Assembly (NCBI RefSeq): GCF_004299445.1
Contig: NZ_SCTC01000008.1
Span: forward strand, 1-64,000
Direction: 5' to 3'
DNA from: Phenylobacterium sp.
Lineage (GTDB): Bacteria; Pseudomonadota; Alphaproteobacteria; Caulobacterales; Caulobacteraceae
Length of the DNA stretch: 64,000 bases
Shown: positions 54,247-64,000 of the stretch, in pieces
Position numbering within the stretch: the first letter of the stretch is position 1
How the letters are laid out: each line of letters starts with the position of its first letter
Position numbers and translations under genes: made by a program
Notes under the pieces: generated by a model
The model's input: the letters and a program-made list of their open reading frames with translations, nothing else
Told to the model about the DNA's origin: nothing
The model's database searches: none

Positions 54247-54726
54247 ATGTCCGCCGAATTGCTGGCCCTCTGCCGCGACCTGCCGATCGCCGATTTCGAG
54301 CCGGGCGGCGTCCTCCTCCAGGAGGGCCTGTCCACCGGGCGCCTCTACGTGCTGGTCGCGGGCGAGGTCGAGATCCTGAAGGGCGACTTCCAGATCAACG
54401 TGGTGGGCGAGCCGGGCGCCATCTTCGGCGAGATGTCGGTGCTGCTGGCCATGCCGCACATGGCCACCGTGCGGGCGCTCAGCGCCTGCCGGGCTTACCG
54501 CTGCGACGACGGCGAGGCCTTCCTTCGGGACCACCCGCAGATCGCCCACCACCTGGCCCGCACCCTGGCGCAGCGGCTGAACGGCGTGACCAGCTACCTC
54601 GTGGACCTGAAGCGCCAGTTCGCGGACGACCAGAGCCACCTGGGGTTCGTGGACGAGATTCTCGAGAGCCTCGTCCACTCGCAGGGGCCGGCGTTCACGC
54701 CAGGATCGGACCGGGACCCGGGATAG
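54247..54726 (+). CDS. Cyclic nucleotide-binding domain protein
   Basis: 159 residues starting MSAELLALC. The single domain has the jelly-roll pattern of cNMP-binding proteins: FEPGGVLLQEG, GRLYVLVAGEVEILKGD, FGEMSVLLAMPHMATVRALS (partly quoted). The phosphate-binding cassette normally has R-x-A; here MPHMATVRAL lacks the usual arginine before the T/A position, so nucleotide binding is uncertain. There is no DNA-binding domain, so it is not a complete CRP. Its last 32 bases overlap the convergent phosphoesterase gene. Confidence 0.8.
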   Translation: MSAELLALCRDLPIADFEPGGVLLQEGLSTGRLYVLVAGEVEILKGDFQINVVGEPGAIFGEMSVLLAMPHMATVRALSACRAYRCDDGEAFLRDHPQIAHHLARTLAQRLNGVTSYLVDLKRQFADDQSHLGFVDEILESLVHSQGPAFTPGSDRDPG

Positions 54727-55498
54727 CCGGCGCCCAGTCCGGAAGGCGCGACAGGGAATCAACAGGGCGCACGAGGGGCTCGTCCAGCCGCACCATCTCG
54801 ACGCCGGCCAGCGAGAACCAGGCGGCGGCCGGCTCGTCCGTATCGATCACGATGTGCGGCGGTTCGGGCCCGATCTGCTGACCCGAGTTGAAGACCCAGG
54901 TGTCGCCGATGCGATCCACCCAAGAGCCGTCGCGCTTGAAGGGCGCCTGATGGATATGGCCGGCCAGGACCATGTCGGGGCGATAGAGGTCGATCCAGGC
55001 CGAAAGTTCGGCGTCGCCCCAGCAGCGGCGGCCGTCCCAGGCGGTGGGCGAGCCCTCGGGCGGGGCGTGGTACACCCAGATCCAGCGGCGCTTGGGCGTC
55101 GCCGCATCGCGGGCGAGCTGGCGGGCGATGGCCTCTCGGGCCTTGGGGCCGTCCCACCAGGGGCAGATGGTGACCAGGGTGTCGCCGAGCGTCAGGCTGT
55201 CGCCGTCGGTGGGCACCCCCAAGCGCCGGACCCGCTCCATCCAGGTCGCGACCCGCTCGCCGTCGTCGTCGCGGCGATCCAGGTCGTGGTTGCCCGACGA
55301 GACGACCAGCCGGGTCGAGCGGGCGAGGCGTTGCAGGTATTTGAGGATCACCAGCACCTGCACGCCCCCGTCGAGGCTGCTCGAGATGTCGAGCTGGTCG
55401 CCCGCGATGACCACGAGGTCGAACGCCGGCGCCGCCGCCGCCGTCCAGTCGTATTGCTTGAGTGCGTAGTGCAGGTCCGAGACCAGCAGCATCCGCAT
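54695..55498 (-). CDS. Metallophosphoesterase
   Basis: 267 residues of the calcineurin-like fold: LLVSDLHYAL (first metal Asp and His), VVIAGDQLD, SSGNHDLDRRD, and late VYHAPPEG and LAGHIHQAPF. All five metal-binding blocks are present. The substrate (cAMP, nucleotide or phospholipid) cannot be told. It converges on the cNMP-binding protein with a 32-base overlap of coding ends; if it degrades a cyclic nucleotide the pair would make sense, but that is conjecture. Confidence 0.88.
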   Translation of the reverse strand: MRMLLVSDLHYALKQYDWTAAAAPAFDLVVIAGDQLDISSSLDGGVQVLVILKYLQRLARSTRLVVSSGNHDLDRRDDDGERVATWMERVRRLGVPTDGDSLTLGDTLVTICPWWDGPKAREAIARQLARDAATPKRRWIWVYHAPPEGSPTAWDGRRCWGDAELSAWIDLYRPDMVLAGHIHQAPFKRDGSWVDRIGDTWVFNSGQQIGPEPPHIVIDTDEPAAAWFSLAGVEMVRLDEPLVRPVDSLSRLPDWAPAIPGPGPILA

Positions 55499-55619
55499 CG
55501 CGACCCCTCCCCTGGCGTCTTTTCCTGACGCTGGAGGCGGCAGGCGGGGGCGTCAATGAATCAGGGGCCGGCCGCGCGGCTCATTCGCATTCCGCTCGTC
55601 TAGTAGGCGATCCGCCGGT

Positions 55620-56756
55620 TCAGCCCACGCGCGCCAGGCCCGAGCCATCCACCCGGAAGCCCTGGGCCCGACCGGCCAGGCCGTCGAACAGCATCTCGTC
55701 GGTTCCGGTGAGGAAAGCCTGCAGGCCAAGGGCCTCGATCTCGTCGAACAGGGCGGCCCGGCGGCGCGCGTCGAGGTGGGCGGCCACTTCGTCCAGCAGC
55801 AGGATGGGCGACGGCGCATCGGCGCGCGCCAGCCGCGCCGCCTGGGCCAGCACCAGGTTCAGGATCAGGGCCTTCTGCTCGCCGGTGGAGCATTCGGCGG
55901 CGGGCCGGTCCTTTTCGGCGTGGATGACGGAGAGGTCGCCGCGATGCGGGCCGGTCAGCGCCCGGCCGGCGGCGGCGTCGCGGTCGCGGGCCTGCTTCAG
56001 GGCCTGGGCCAGCAGCGCCTGGATCTCGGCGGAGGCCCGGCCTTCGGCGGCCATCCGCTCCCAGTCGCCGGTCAGCGACAGGCGGGCCTGGGGGAACGGG
56101 CGCTCGCCGCGGGTGGCGATCTCGTCGGCCAGGGCCGCCAGCGTGCGGGCGCGGGCCTCGGCCATCAGCGTCCCGGCATCGGCCAGCTGGGCCTCCAGCG
56201 CGTCCAGCCAGGCGGGGTCGGCGGGGCCGTCGGTCAGGAGGCGCATCCGCTCGCGCTGGGCTTTCTCGTAGGCCTGGACGTGGGCGGCGTGCATCGGCTC
56301 GGCGGCGAACACCAGCCGGTCGTAGAAGCGGCGGCGGTCGGAGGCGCCCTCCAGGAACAGCCGGTCCTGGGCGGGGGTGAGCCAGACCTGGCGGATGTGC
56401 TCGGCCAGGCGCCCGGGCGGCGCGGGCTCGCCCTCGACGCGGACGACGCGGCGCGCCGCGCCGGCCTGCTCGACCCCGGTGCCCAGCCGCGTCTCGTCGT
56501 CGCCGGCGCTGACGGTCACCGCCACGGCCCAGGCGCGGCCGGTGGTTTCGCCCGGCATCCGGCGGCCCACCTCGGCCAGGGCCGAGCCGCGCAGGCCGCG
56601 GCCCGGGATCAGGAAGCTGACCGCCTCCAGCAGGTTGGTCTTGCCCGCCCCGTTCGCGCCGGCCAGCCAGACGGGGCGGCCGTCGAGCGTCACCTCGGCG
56701 TCGGCGTAGGATCGGAAGTCGCGAAGCGCGATGCGGGTCAGGGCCGAAGCGGTCAC
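55620..56756 (-). CDS. recF: DNA replication and repair protein RecF
   Basis: 378-residue SMC-like ATPase that loads RecA at gaps. Walker A GANGAGKT (33-40) follows LRDFRSY; the signature and Walker B regions are [18 protein letters not shown] (partly quoted) and [12 protein letters not shown]. The central helical arm (about 130-260) is of the usual short length. The dnaN gene expected upstream is not in this window; an SDR operon lies there instead. Confidence 0.95.
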   Translation of the reverse strand: MTASALTRIALRDFRSYADAEVTLDGRPVWLAGANGAGKTNLLEAVSFLIPGRGLRGSALAEVGRRMPGETTGRAWAVAVTVSAGDDETRLGTGVEQAGAARRVVRVEGEPAPPGRLAEHIRQVWLTPAQDRLFLEGASDRRRFYDRLVFAAEPMHAAHVQAYEKAQRERMRLLTDGPADPAWLDALEAQLADAGTLMAEARARTLAALADEIATRGERPFPQARLSLTGDWERMAAEGRASAEIQALLAQALKQARDRDAAAGRALTGPHRGDLSVIHAEKDRPAAECSTGEQKALILNLVLAQAARLARADAPSPILLLDEVAAHLDARRRAALFDEIEALGLQAFLTGTDEMLFDGLAGRAQGFRVDGSGLARVG

Positions 56757-56787
56757 CCGGGGGGTTTAGCGGCTTTCCCGCCCCGGC

Positions 56788-57507
56788 TCACCAGGGGATC
56801 TCGGCGCCGTCCCAGGCGTAGAACCCGCCACTTCCCTCCGGGGTCAGGCCGTCCAGGACCCGCATCAGCGCCGAAGCGGAGACCTCGGGCGTGAACAGGC
56901 GCTCGGGCGCGACCCCGCGCTGGAACGGGGCGCTGAGGGCCGTGTCGACCGTGCCGGGATGCAGGGCGACGCAGAGGCCGAGCGGGTGGGTGCGGCGATG
57001 CTCGACCGCCAGGGTGCGGATCAGCATGTTGAGCGCCGCCTTCGACGCCCGGTAGCCGTACCAGCCGCCCAGGTGGTTGTCGCCGATCGACCCCACCCGC
57101 GCCGAGATCGCCGCGAAGGCGCTGGGCCGGTCGCGCGGCATCAGCGGCAACAGGCGGCGGGCGACCAGGGCGGGACCCACGGCGTTGACCCGCAACACCT
57201 CGGTCAGGGCCTCGGCGTTCAGCGCGCGCATCGTCTTTTCGGGCGAGAGGCCGGGGCCGTGCAGCACGCCGGTGGCGACGATCACGCGGGTGGGGCGTCC
57301 GGCGTCGGCGATGGCCTGGGCGGCGCGATCCATGGCGTCGTCGTCGAGCAGGTCGGCCAGGATGACGTCCGCCCCCGGCGTCTCGACGGGGCGGCGCGCC
57401 ACGACGAGCACGCGGTCGTAGGCGGGGTCGGCCGCCATGGCCTGGGCGAGCGCGCGGCCGATTCCGCCGGCGCCGACGACGACGCCCAGGGATTTGTCAG
57501 ACGCCAA
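56788..57507 (-). CDS. Short-chain dehydrogenase/reductase (CsgA-like)
   Basis: 239 residues. A Rossmann fold begins VVVGAGGIGRALA; the catalytic Tyr and Lys are in WYGYRASKAALN, with a preceding Ser in AISARVGS. The pattern resembles C-factor/CsgA-type SDRs. Its start overlaps the end of the DUF3429 gene by 11 bases, so it is the last gene of a tight operon with DUF393 and DUF3429 proteins. Substrate unknown. Confidence 0.85.
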   Translation of the reverse strand: MASDKSLGVVVGAGGIGRALAQAMAADPAYDRVLVVARRPVETPGADVILADLLDDDAMDRAAQAIADAGRPTRVIVATGVLHGPGLSPEKTMRALNAEALTEVLRVNAVGPALVARRLLPLMPRDRPSAFAAISARVGSIGDNHLGGWYGYRASKAALNMLIRTLAVEHRRTHPLGLCVALHPGTVDTALSAPFQRGVAPERLFTPEVSASALMRVLDGLTPEGSGGFYAWDGAEIPW

Positions 57508-57937
57508 GGACCACCGCCCCGACTGCCAGGCCCGCGACGGCGCCGGCCGTCAGGATCGTCCGCAGGCGTGGCATCCAGGCGGGCGCGCCCGTGTCGCGCA
57601 GGTCCCAGAGCCAGTGCACGAACAGCGCCGCGGCGAGCGACAGAAGCTGGACGGTGCGCAGGGACGGCGGCAGGGCCAGGAGCGCCAGCCCGGCGATCGT
57701 CGGCAGCATCGACAGCGAGACCGTGGCGACCGGGGGCGGGGCGTCGAGCACCGCGCGGCCGAAGCGGGCGCCGCCCAGGAACGACAGGATCAGGGCGGCA
57801 TAGGCGGCCAGGAGGACGCCCGCGATCTCGCGGGTTTCGGGCCAGACCACGCCGGCCGCGGCGGGGGCCCAGAAGGGAATGAGGCCCGCGAGGCCGTAAC
57901 CCAGGACAACGCGGGGAATGGCCGGGCGCGGCGTCAT
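57497..57937 (-). CDS. DUF3429 family membrane protein
   Basis: 146 residues, with four to five hydrophobic helices (LGYGLAGLIPFWAPAAAGV, IAGVLLAAYAALILSFLGG, VATVSLSMLPTIAGLALLAL in part). The FLGGARFG loop is a hallmark of the family. The ATG overlaps the DUF393 stop (ATGA) and its own stop overlaps the SDR start. No enzymatic motif; role unknown, perhaps a partner of the adjacent DCC thiol protein in the membrane. Confidence 0.82.
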   Translation of the reverse strand: MTPRPAIPRVVLGYGLAGLIPFWAPAAAGVVWPETREIAGVLLAAYAALILSFLGGARFGRAVLDAPPPVATVSLSMLPTIAGLALLALPPSLRTVQLLSLAAALFVHWLWDLRDTGAPAWMPRLRTILTAGAVAGLAVGAVVLGV

Positions 57938-58377
57938 GCGCGGCCGCCGGCCAGCCGCTGCAGGCGGGGCCTGATGCGCAGGAAGAGTCGGTACCCGCTC
58001 TCCAGAAGGCGCAGGATCGTCGGGGAACGGGCCGCCAGCCCCAGCGGGCGCAGCAGCGGCAGCGCGCGCCACATGGCCGCGAAGGCGGCGGCGCCGTTGA
58101 CGACGGGCCCATCGCCCTCCTGGGCGTGGAACCGGGCGAGCAGTTCGGCGCGATCGATGGGGCAGGAGTCGGCGGTGTGCGCCTCGACGAACGCCACCGC
58201 GCCTCGGCGGTCGAGCCGACGCAGCACCGCGATCTCCCGCCGGCACAGCGGGCAGTCGCCATCGTACCACACGGTCACGCGAGGAATGGAGAGAGGTGTG
58301 CCCACCGGCCGGACATAGGCGCGCGGGCGGGGTCCGACAATGGCGCGGCCGAGCCGTGCGCCGTTCGCCTCCGCCAT
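57934..58377 (-). CDS. DUF393/DCC-family thiol-disulfide protein
   Basis: 147 residues. The DCC motif DGDCPLC (Cys42, Cys45) at the end of the first strand marks the family of thioredoxin-like oxidoreductases. A basic, hydrophobic region follows (LPLLRPLGLAARSPTIL), suggesting membrane contact. The start may be internal (near the PRVTVWYDG strand) as the N-terminal 28 residues are weakly coding. First gene of the run with DUF3429 and SDR. Confidence 0.82.
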   Translation of the reverse strand: MAEANGARLGRAIVGPRPRAYVRPVGTPLSIPRVTVWYDGDCPLCRREIAVLRRLDRRGAVAFVEAHTADSCPIDRAELLARFHAQEGDGPVVNGAAAFAAMWRALPLLRPLGLAARSPTILRLLESGYRLFLRIRPRLQRLAGGRA

Positions 58378-58396
58378 CTGTGCAGGCCGACCGCGC

Positions 58397-58957
58397 TCAT
58401 CCGATCCGGATGATCTGTCCGAAGCAGCCGTCGTCGGTGACCTTCAGCCGCAGAAAGCTCGGGCTATGCCCCTCGGCGGGCATGACCGCGCTGCCGGGGT
58501 TGAGGGCCGAGCCGCTCTGTCCGAACCGCCGCTCGTCGGCCTTGTGCGTTCCGGCATGCAGCAGCACGTCGATCCGACTTCCGAAGAGGCGGCGCGACAC
58601 CTCGACCACATCGTCCGAGGCCACAAACGGGTCCGACGAGTCCGCCAGACCCGCGGCGACGGCATCGAAGACGCATCCGATCCGGTAGCGCCCCTCGGTC
58701 AGCACCAGGACGTCGCGCCGGGTTCGCATGTCATCCGCATCGTCTTGGCCGCGAACGCCCAGCACCGGCGCGATCTCCTGCAGGCGGTCCAGTCCCGCCT
58801 TCTCGCCCATGTCGCCCAGCGTCACGATCAGGTCTGCGCCCTGCAGGCGTTGGAAGAGCTCCGGCGGGAACTGCGGGCCGTTCTCGTGGATGTGGCAGTC
58901 GGCAAGCACGGCGATGTTCGTGCCTTCACCCTGCATCCGCCAGACCGAGTGTCCCAT
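58397..58957 (-). CDS. Calcineurin-like metallophosphoesterase (YfcE-like)
   Basis: 186 residues from the ATG at 58957; other ATGs at 58987 and 58936 are possible. Metal motifs are VLADCHIHENG, TLGDMGEK, VLGVRGQDDADD and LHAGTHKADE, a variant of the usual D-x-H, GD, GNHD and GHT(H) blocks with GQDD in place of GNHD. Sits alone between convergent-looking DUF393 and a divergent PEP-mutase family gene. Substrate unknown. Confidence 0.75.
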   Translation of the reverse strand: MGHSVWRMQGEGTNIAVLADCHIHENGPQFPPELFQRLQGADLIVTLGDMGEKAGLDRLQEIAPVLGVRGQDDADDMRTRRDVLVLTEGRYRIGCVFDAVAAGLADSSDPFVASDDVVEVSRRLFGSRIDVLLHAGTHKADERRFGQSGSALNPGSAVMPAEGHSPSFLRLKVTDDGCFGQIIRIG

Positions 58958-59067
58958 GGCTCGTCCCGAGATCGACAGCCTAACCATTATCCGTTCGTGT
59001 CCGGATACCGCCAGCACGCTGTCAGCAGCGACCCCATATGCGGACCCGCACATGTCGTGAGGGACCC

Positions 59068-59877
59068 ATGAGCCAGACTGCGAAAGCCGACCTGTTCCAT
59101 CAGCTGCATCAGGGCCCTGAGGTCCTGGTCCTGCCCAACGTCTGGGACGCAGCCTCGGCCGCCGTGGTCGCCGACGCGGGGGCCAAGGCTGTGGCCACCT
59201 CGTCGGCCGCGGTGGCCTGGACGTTCGGGCAGGCGGACGGCGACAACCTGGCGGTGGAGAACACCTGCGCGGTGGTGGCGGCGATCGGCCGGGTGACCGA
59301 TCTGCCGGTGAGTTGCGACTTCGAGGGCGGCTTCACCGACGACCTGGACCAGCTGGCGCAGAACATCATCCGGGTGATCGAGGCCGGCGCGGTGGGCATC
59401 AACTTCGAGGACGGGTCGCGCGACCCGAACCTGCACGCCCGAAAGATCGCCGCCGCGCGCCACGCGGCGGAGAAGGCCGGCGTGCCGCTGTTCATCAACG
59501 CCCGCACCGACGTCTACCTGCGGCAGCTGGCGGCCGGCGACGCCGCCGAGGCCGAGGCGATCCGGCGCGGCAGGATCTATGTCTCGGCGGGGGCCGACGG
59601 GGTGTTCGTGCCCGGCGCCGCCGACGGCGAGCTGATCGGCCGGCTGGCGGCGGCGATCCCCGCCCCGCTCAATATCCTGGCCTGGCCGGGCGCGCCCGAC
59701 GCCGCGGGGCTGAAGGCGCTGGGCGTGCGCCGGCTGAGCGCCGGGACGGGCACCTTCAACATCGCTTTCGCCGCCCTCGCCAAGGCCGCCGCCGATTTCC
59801 TGGCCCAGGGCTCGTCCGACGCGGTCTTCGCCGCCGCGAAGGGCGCGCCTTCGCTGCAGAAAAGGTTCTCCGCTTAG
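59068..59877 (+). CDS. Isocitrate lyase/PEP mutase superfamily protein
   Basis: 269 residues; ATG with GAGGG upstream. The TIM-barrel has VLPNVWDAASAAVVADAG (partly quoted), DFEGGF with the metal-binding acidic residues, GINFEDG, and INARTDVYLR. The usual KKCGH catalytic loop of isocitrate lyase is missing, so it is a lyase or mutase-like member (oxaloacetate decarboxylase or PEP-mutase type). Stands alone, 118 bases before polA. Confidence 0.85.
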   Translation: MSQTAKADLFHQLHQGPEVLVLPNVWDAASAAVVADAGAKAVATSSAAVAWTFGQADGDNLAVENTCAVVAAIGRVTDLPVSCDFEGGFTDDLDQLAQNIIRVIEAGAVGINFEDGSRDPNLHARKIAAARHAAEKAGVPLFINARTDVYLRQLAAGDAAEAEAIRRGRIYVSAGADGVFVPGAADGELIGRLAAAIPAPLNILAWPGAPDAAGLKALGVRRLSAGTGTFNIAFAALAKAAADFLAQGSSDAVFAAAKGAPSLQKRFSA

Positions 59878-59995
59878 GACCGACGGGCACGCGCCGGCTG
59901 CGGGCAAGGATCGCCCGCATTCCGCGCGTCGCAGACGGCTGATGTTGACCTCCTGGGCGGGTGACCTGACGCCCGCCCCGCCCTATCTTGCGCCC

Positions 59996-62875
<2,880 letters not shown>

Positions 62876-62880
62876 AGCCT

Positions 62881-62956
62881 GTCCGGTTCAGGTGGATCAT
62901 CTGAACCGGACGAACACGCTCGATCTCTGATTTGGAGCGCGCTTCGGGACGCGCTC
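62881..62956. repeat. Paired hairpins after polA, probably a dispersed intergenic repeat/terminator
   Basis: The 91-base gap between convergent polA and the RTX gene holds two perfect stems: GTCCGGTTCAG (62881-62891) with CTGAACCGGAC (62901-62911), and GAGCGCG (62935-62941) with CGCGCTC (62950-62956). The double-hairpin form, with an AT-containing middle, is typical of small repeats dispersed in alphaproteobacterial genomes and could terminate both genes. Confidence 0.65.
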
Positions 62957-62966
62957 TGAGGTCGGT

Positions 62967-64000
62967 CTAGCCGAAGACCCAGCCCGTGGGGGTGCTCACC
63001 AGATGGTCGGGCGTCGCACCGCTGAGGACAACCGACTCACCCGTGGTGAACGAGATCGTGACGCCGCCGGCGCCGGCGGCGAGCGACGCGCGGCCGCCCG
63101 CGCCCAGGATCGCCGAGACGTCCAGAATGTCGCCGGCGGAGAAGTCGGCGACAGTGTCGGCGCCCCCGCCGACCTTGAAGACGAAGGTGTCCGCCCCGGG
63201 CCCGCCGATCAGGCGATCGTTGCCTGCGTCGCCCTGCAGCAGGTCGTTGCCGCCCCGGCCATCAAGAGTGTCGGCGCCGGCATAGCCCCGGATGAGATTG
63301 CCGCCCGCGTTCCCGATCACCAGGTTGTCCAACTCATTGCCATGTGCGGGGACCGATTTCGTCCCTGTCAGCTCCAACCGCTCGACGTTGGCGGGCAGGA
63401 TGACCATCTCGTCCGAACGGATGAGATCCATGCCCCCGCCGGCGGCTTCGACCACCTTGTCGCCCGCGGTGACCACGTAGACGTCGTGGCCACCGCCGCC
63501 GGCCAACAGATCGATCCCGCCGCCGCCATCGATCGTGTCGCTCCCCGCGCCGCCGGTCAGCGTGTTCGCCCCCGCATCGCCGACCAGCTGCAGCCCGACC
63601 GCCGCCACGCCCGGCGCGCCGCCGCCTCCGCTCCACTGGCCGAACGCCCAGGCGCCGGCGTCGGTGGCCGTCGCCAGGATCTTGTTGTTCGCATTCACCA
63701 CCGCGGTGGATTCCACGATGATCACGTCGTTAGCGCCGTTGCCGGTCACCGTCGCGCCGTCGACCTTGTTGAGCCGGATCCAGGACTTCATCTCGGGGAA
63801 GCCCTGCACGATGTTGTCGTCGATGACGACGTTGTCCGCGTGGCTGATCGAGATCCCGTGGTACATGCCGCCGGCGATGACGTTGCCGGTGATCACGACG
63901 TTCTGGTACGGCAGTGCGCCCACCTGATCGCGGATGAAGATGCCCTGAACGGCCGCGCCTTCGCCGCGGATGAACGCATTGTCCGTGATGACGATATTTC
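62967..64000 (-). CDS. Parallel beta-helix / RTX protein, C-terminal part (5' end outside window)
   Basis: The frame is open to the right edge (at least 344 residues visible). The upstream part is made of beta-helix coils with repeated N-x-V-I-T-x-N units (NIVITDNAF, NVVITGNVIAGG, NVVIDDNIVQG), as in pectate lyases and alginate epimerases. Then come RTX nonapeptides (GGAGSDTIDGGGG, GRGGNDLLQGDAGNDRLIGG in part), and a C-terminal secretion-like domain (ADTVADFSAGDILDVS). Likely a type I secreted, calcium-folded polysaccharide-acting protein. The catalytic region may lie outside the window. Confidence 0.85.
   Translation of the reverse strand, partial: NIVITDNAFIRGEGAAVQGIFIRDQVGALPYQNVVITGNVIAGGMYHGISISHADNVVIDDNIVQGFPEMKSWIRLNKVDGATVTGNGANDVIIVESTAVVNANNKILATATDAGAWAFGQWSGGGGAPGVAAVGLQLVGDAGANTLTGGAGSDTIDGGGGIDLLAGGGGHDVYVVTAGDKVVEAAGGGMDLIRSDEMVILPANVERLELTGTKSVPAHGNELDNLVIGNAGGNLIRGYAGADTLDGRGGNDLLQGDAGNDRLIGGPGADTFVFKVGGGADTVADFSAGDILDVSAILGAGGRASLAAGAGGVTISFTTGESVVLSGATPDHLVSTPTGWVFG

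Overview
This is a gene-dense, high-GC stretch with almost no non-coding space: no gap between genes exceeds about 220 bases. I saw no rRNA, tRNA, CRISPR array, insertion sequence or prophage. The gene content suggests an alphaproteobacterium of the Caulobacteraceae (Phenylobacterium/Caulobacter type). The reasons are a class I lysyl-tRNA synthetase, the SenC/RegB/RegA redox module, MmcB, large TonB-dependent receptors, a PEPxxWA-CTERM protein, and a ligase-associated DNA exonuclease. The taxonomic call is an inference from gene content. || Layout, left to right. 1-9.4 kb: end of a SUKH/SMI1-like gene, the senC-regB-regA redox-sensing locus, mmcB, a lipocalin, a FieF-type metal exporter, GST-queG, a DUF899 protein, rfbC and a GT2 glycosyltransferase. 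9.4-14.5 kb (minus): an operon of threonine ammonia-lyase, lipoprotein FKBP, a small unknown protein and argE, then a fused dual-ATPase peptide ABC protein. 14.5-19.1 kb: gmhB, ATP-dependent DNA ligase with its MBL exonuclease and a small lipoprotein between them, and two overlapping PaaI thioesterases. 19.1-25.2 kb (minus): a probable phosphorus-scavenging operon of TonB receptor, PhoD phosphatase, secreted propeller-like protein and PhnD-family binding lipoprotein. It carries a decayed duplicate of its own propeller/PhnD junction. || 25.4-32.7 kb: lysK, a large zinc metalloprotease, and a MerR regulator beside an acyl-CoA dehydrogenase and OsmC. 32.7-35.5 kb (minus): vsr, cysK and a C5-cytosine methyltransferase. 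The 3' ends of vsr and of the methyltransferase run into dispersed palindromic repeats that encode their C-terminal tails. 35.5-37.3 kb: an RTX protein, a META/COG3650-like lipoprotein and an acidic Asp-Pro-rich protein. 37.4-41.1 kb: a catabolic operon of amidohydrolase, TauD-type dioxygenase and enoyl-CoA hydratase. 41.1-43.3 kb: a divergent pair of NrtR and a protein that joins a CDKN3-like phosphatase domain to an ADP-ribosylglycohydrolase, with palindromic operators between them. This is the most interesting module in the window. || 43.4-64 kb: recQ, a second TonB receptor, a hybrid histidine kinase, a PEPxxWA-CTERM protein, gyrB, and a three-gene insert (unknown, cNMP-binding, phosphoesterase). 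Then come recF, an overlapping DUF393-DUF3429-SDR operon, a second phosphoesterase, a PEP-mutase/isocitrate-lyase family protein and polA. The window ends in a beta-helix/RTX secreted protein cut by the right edge.
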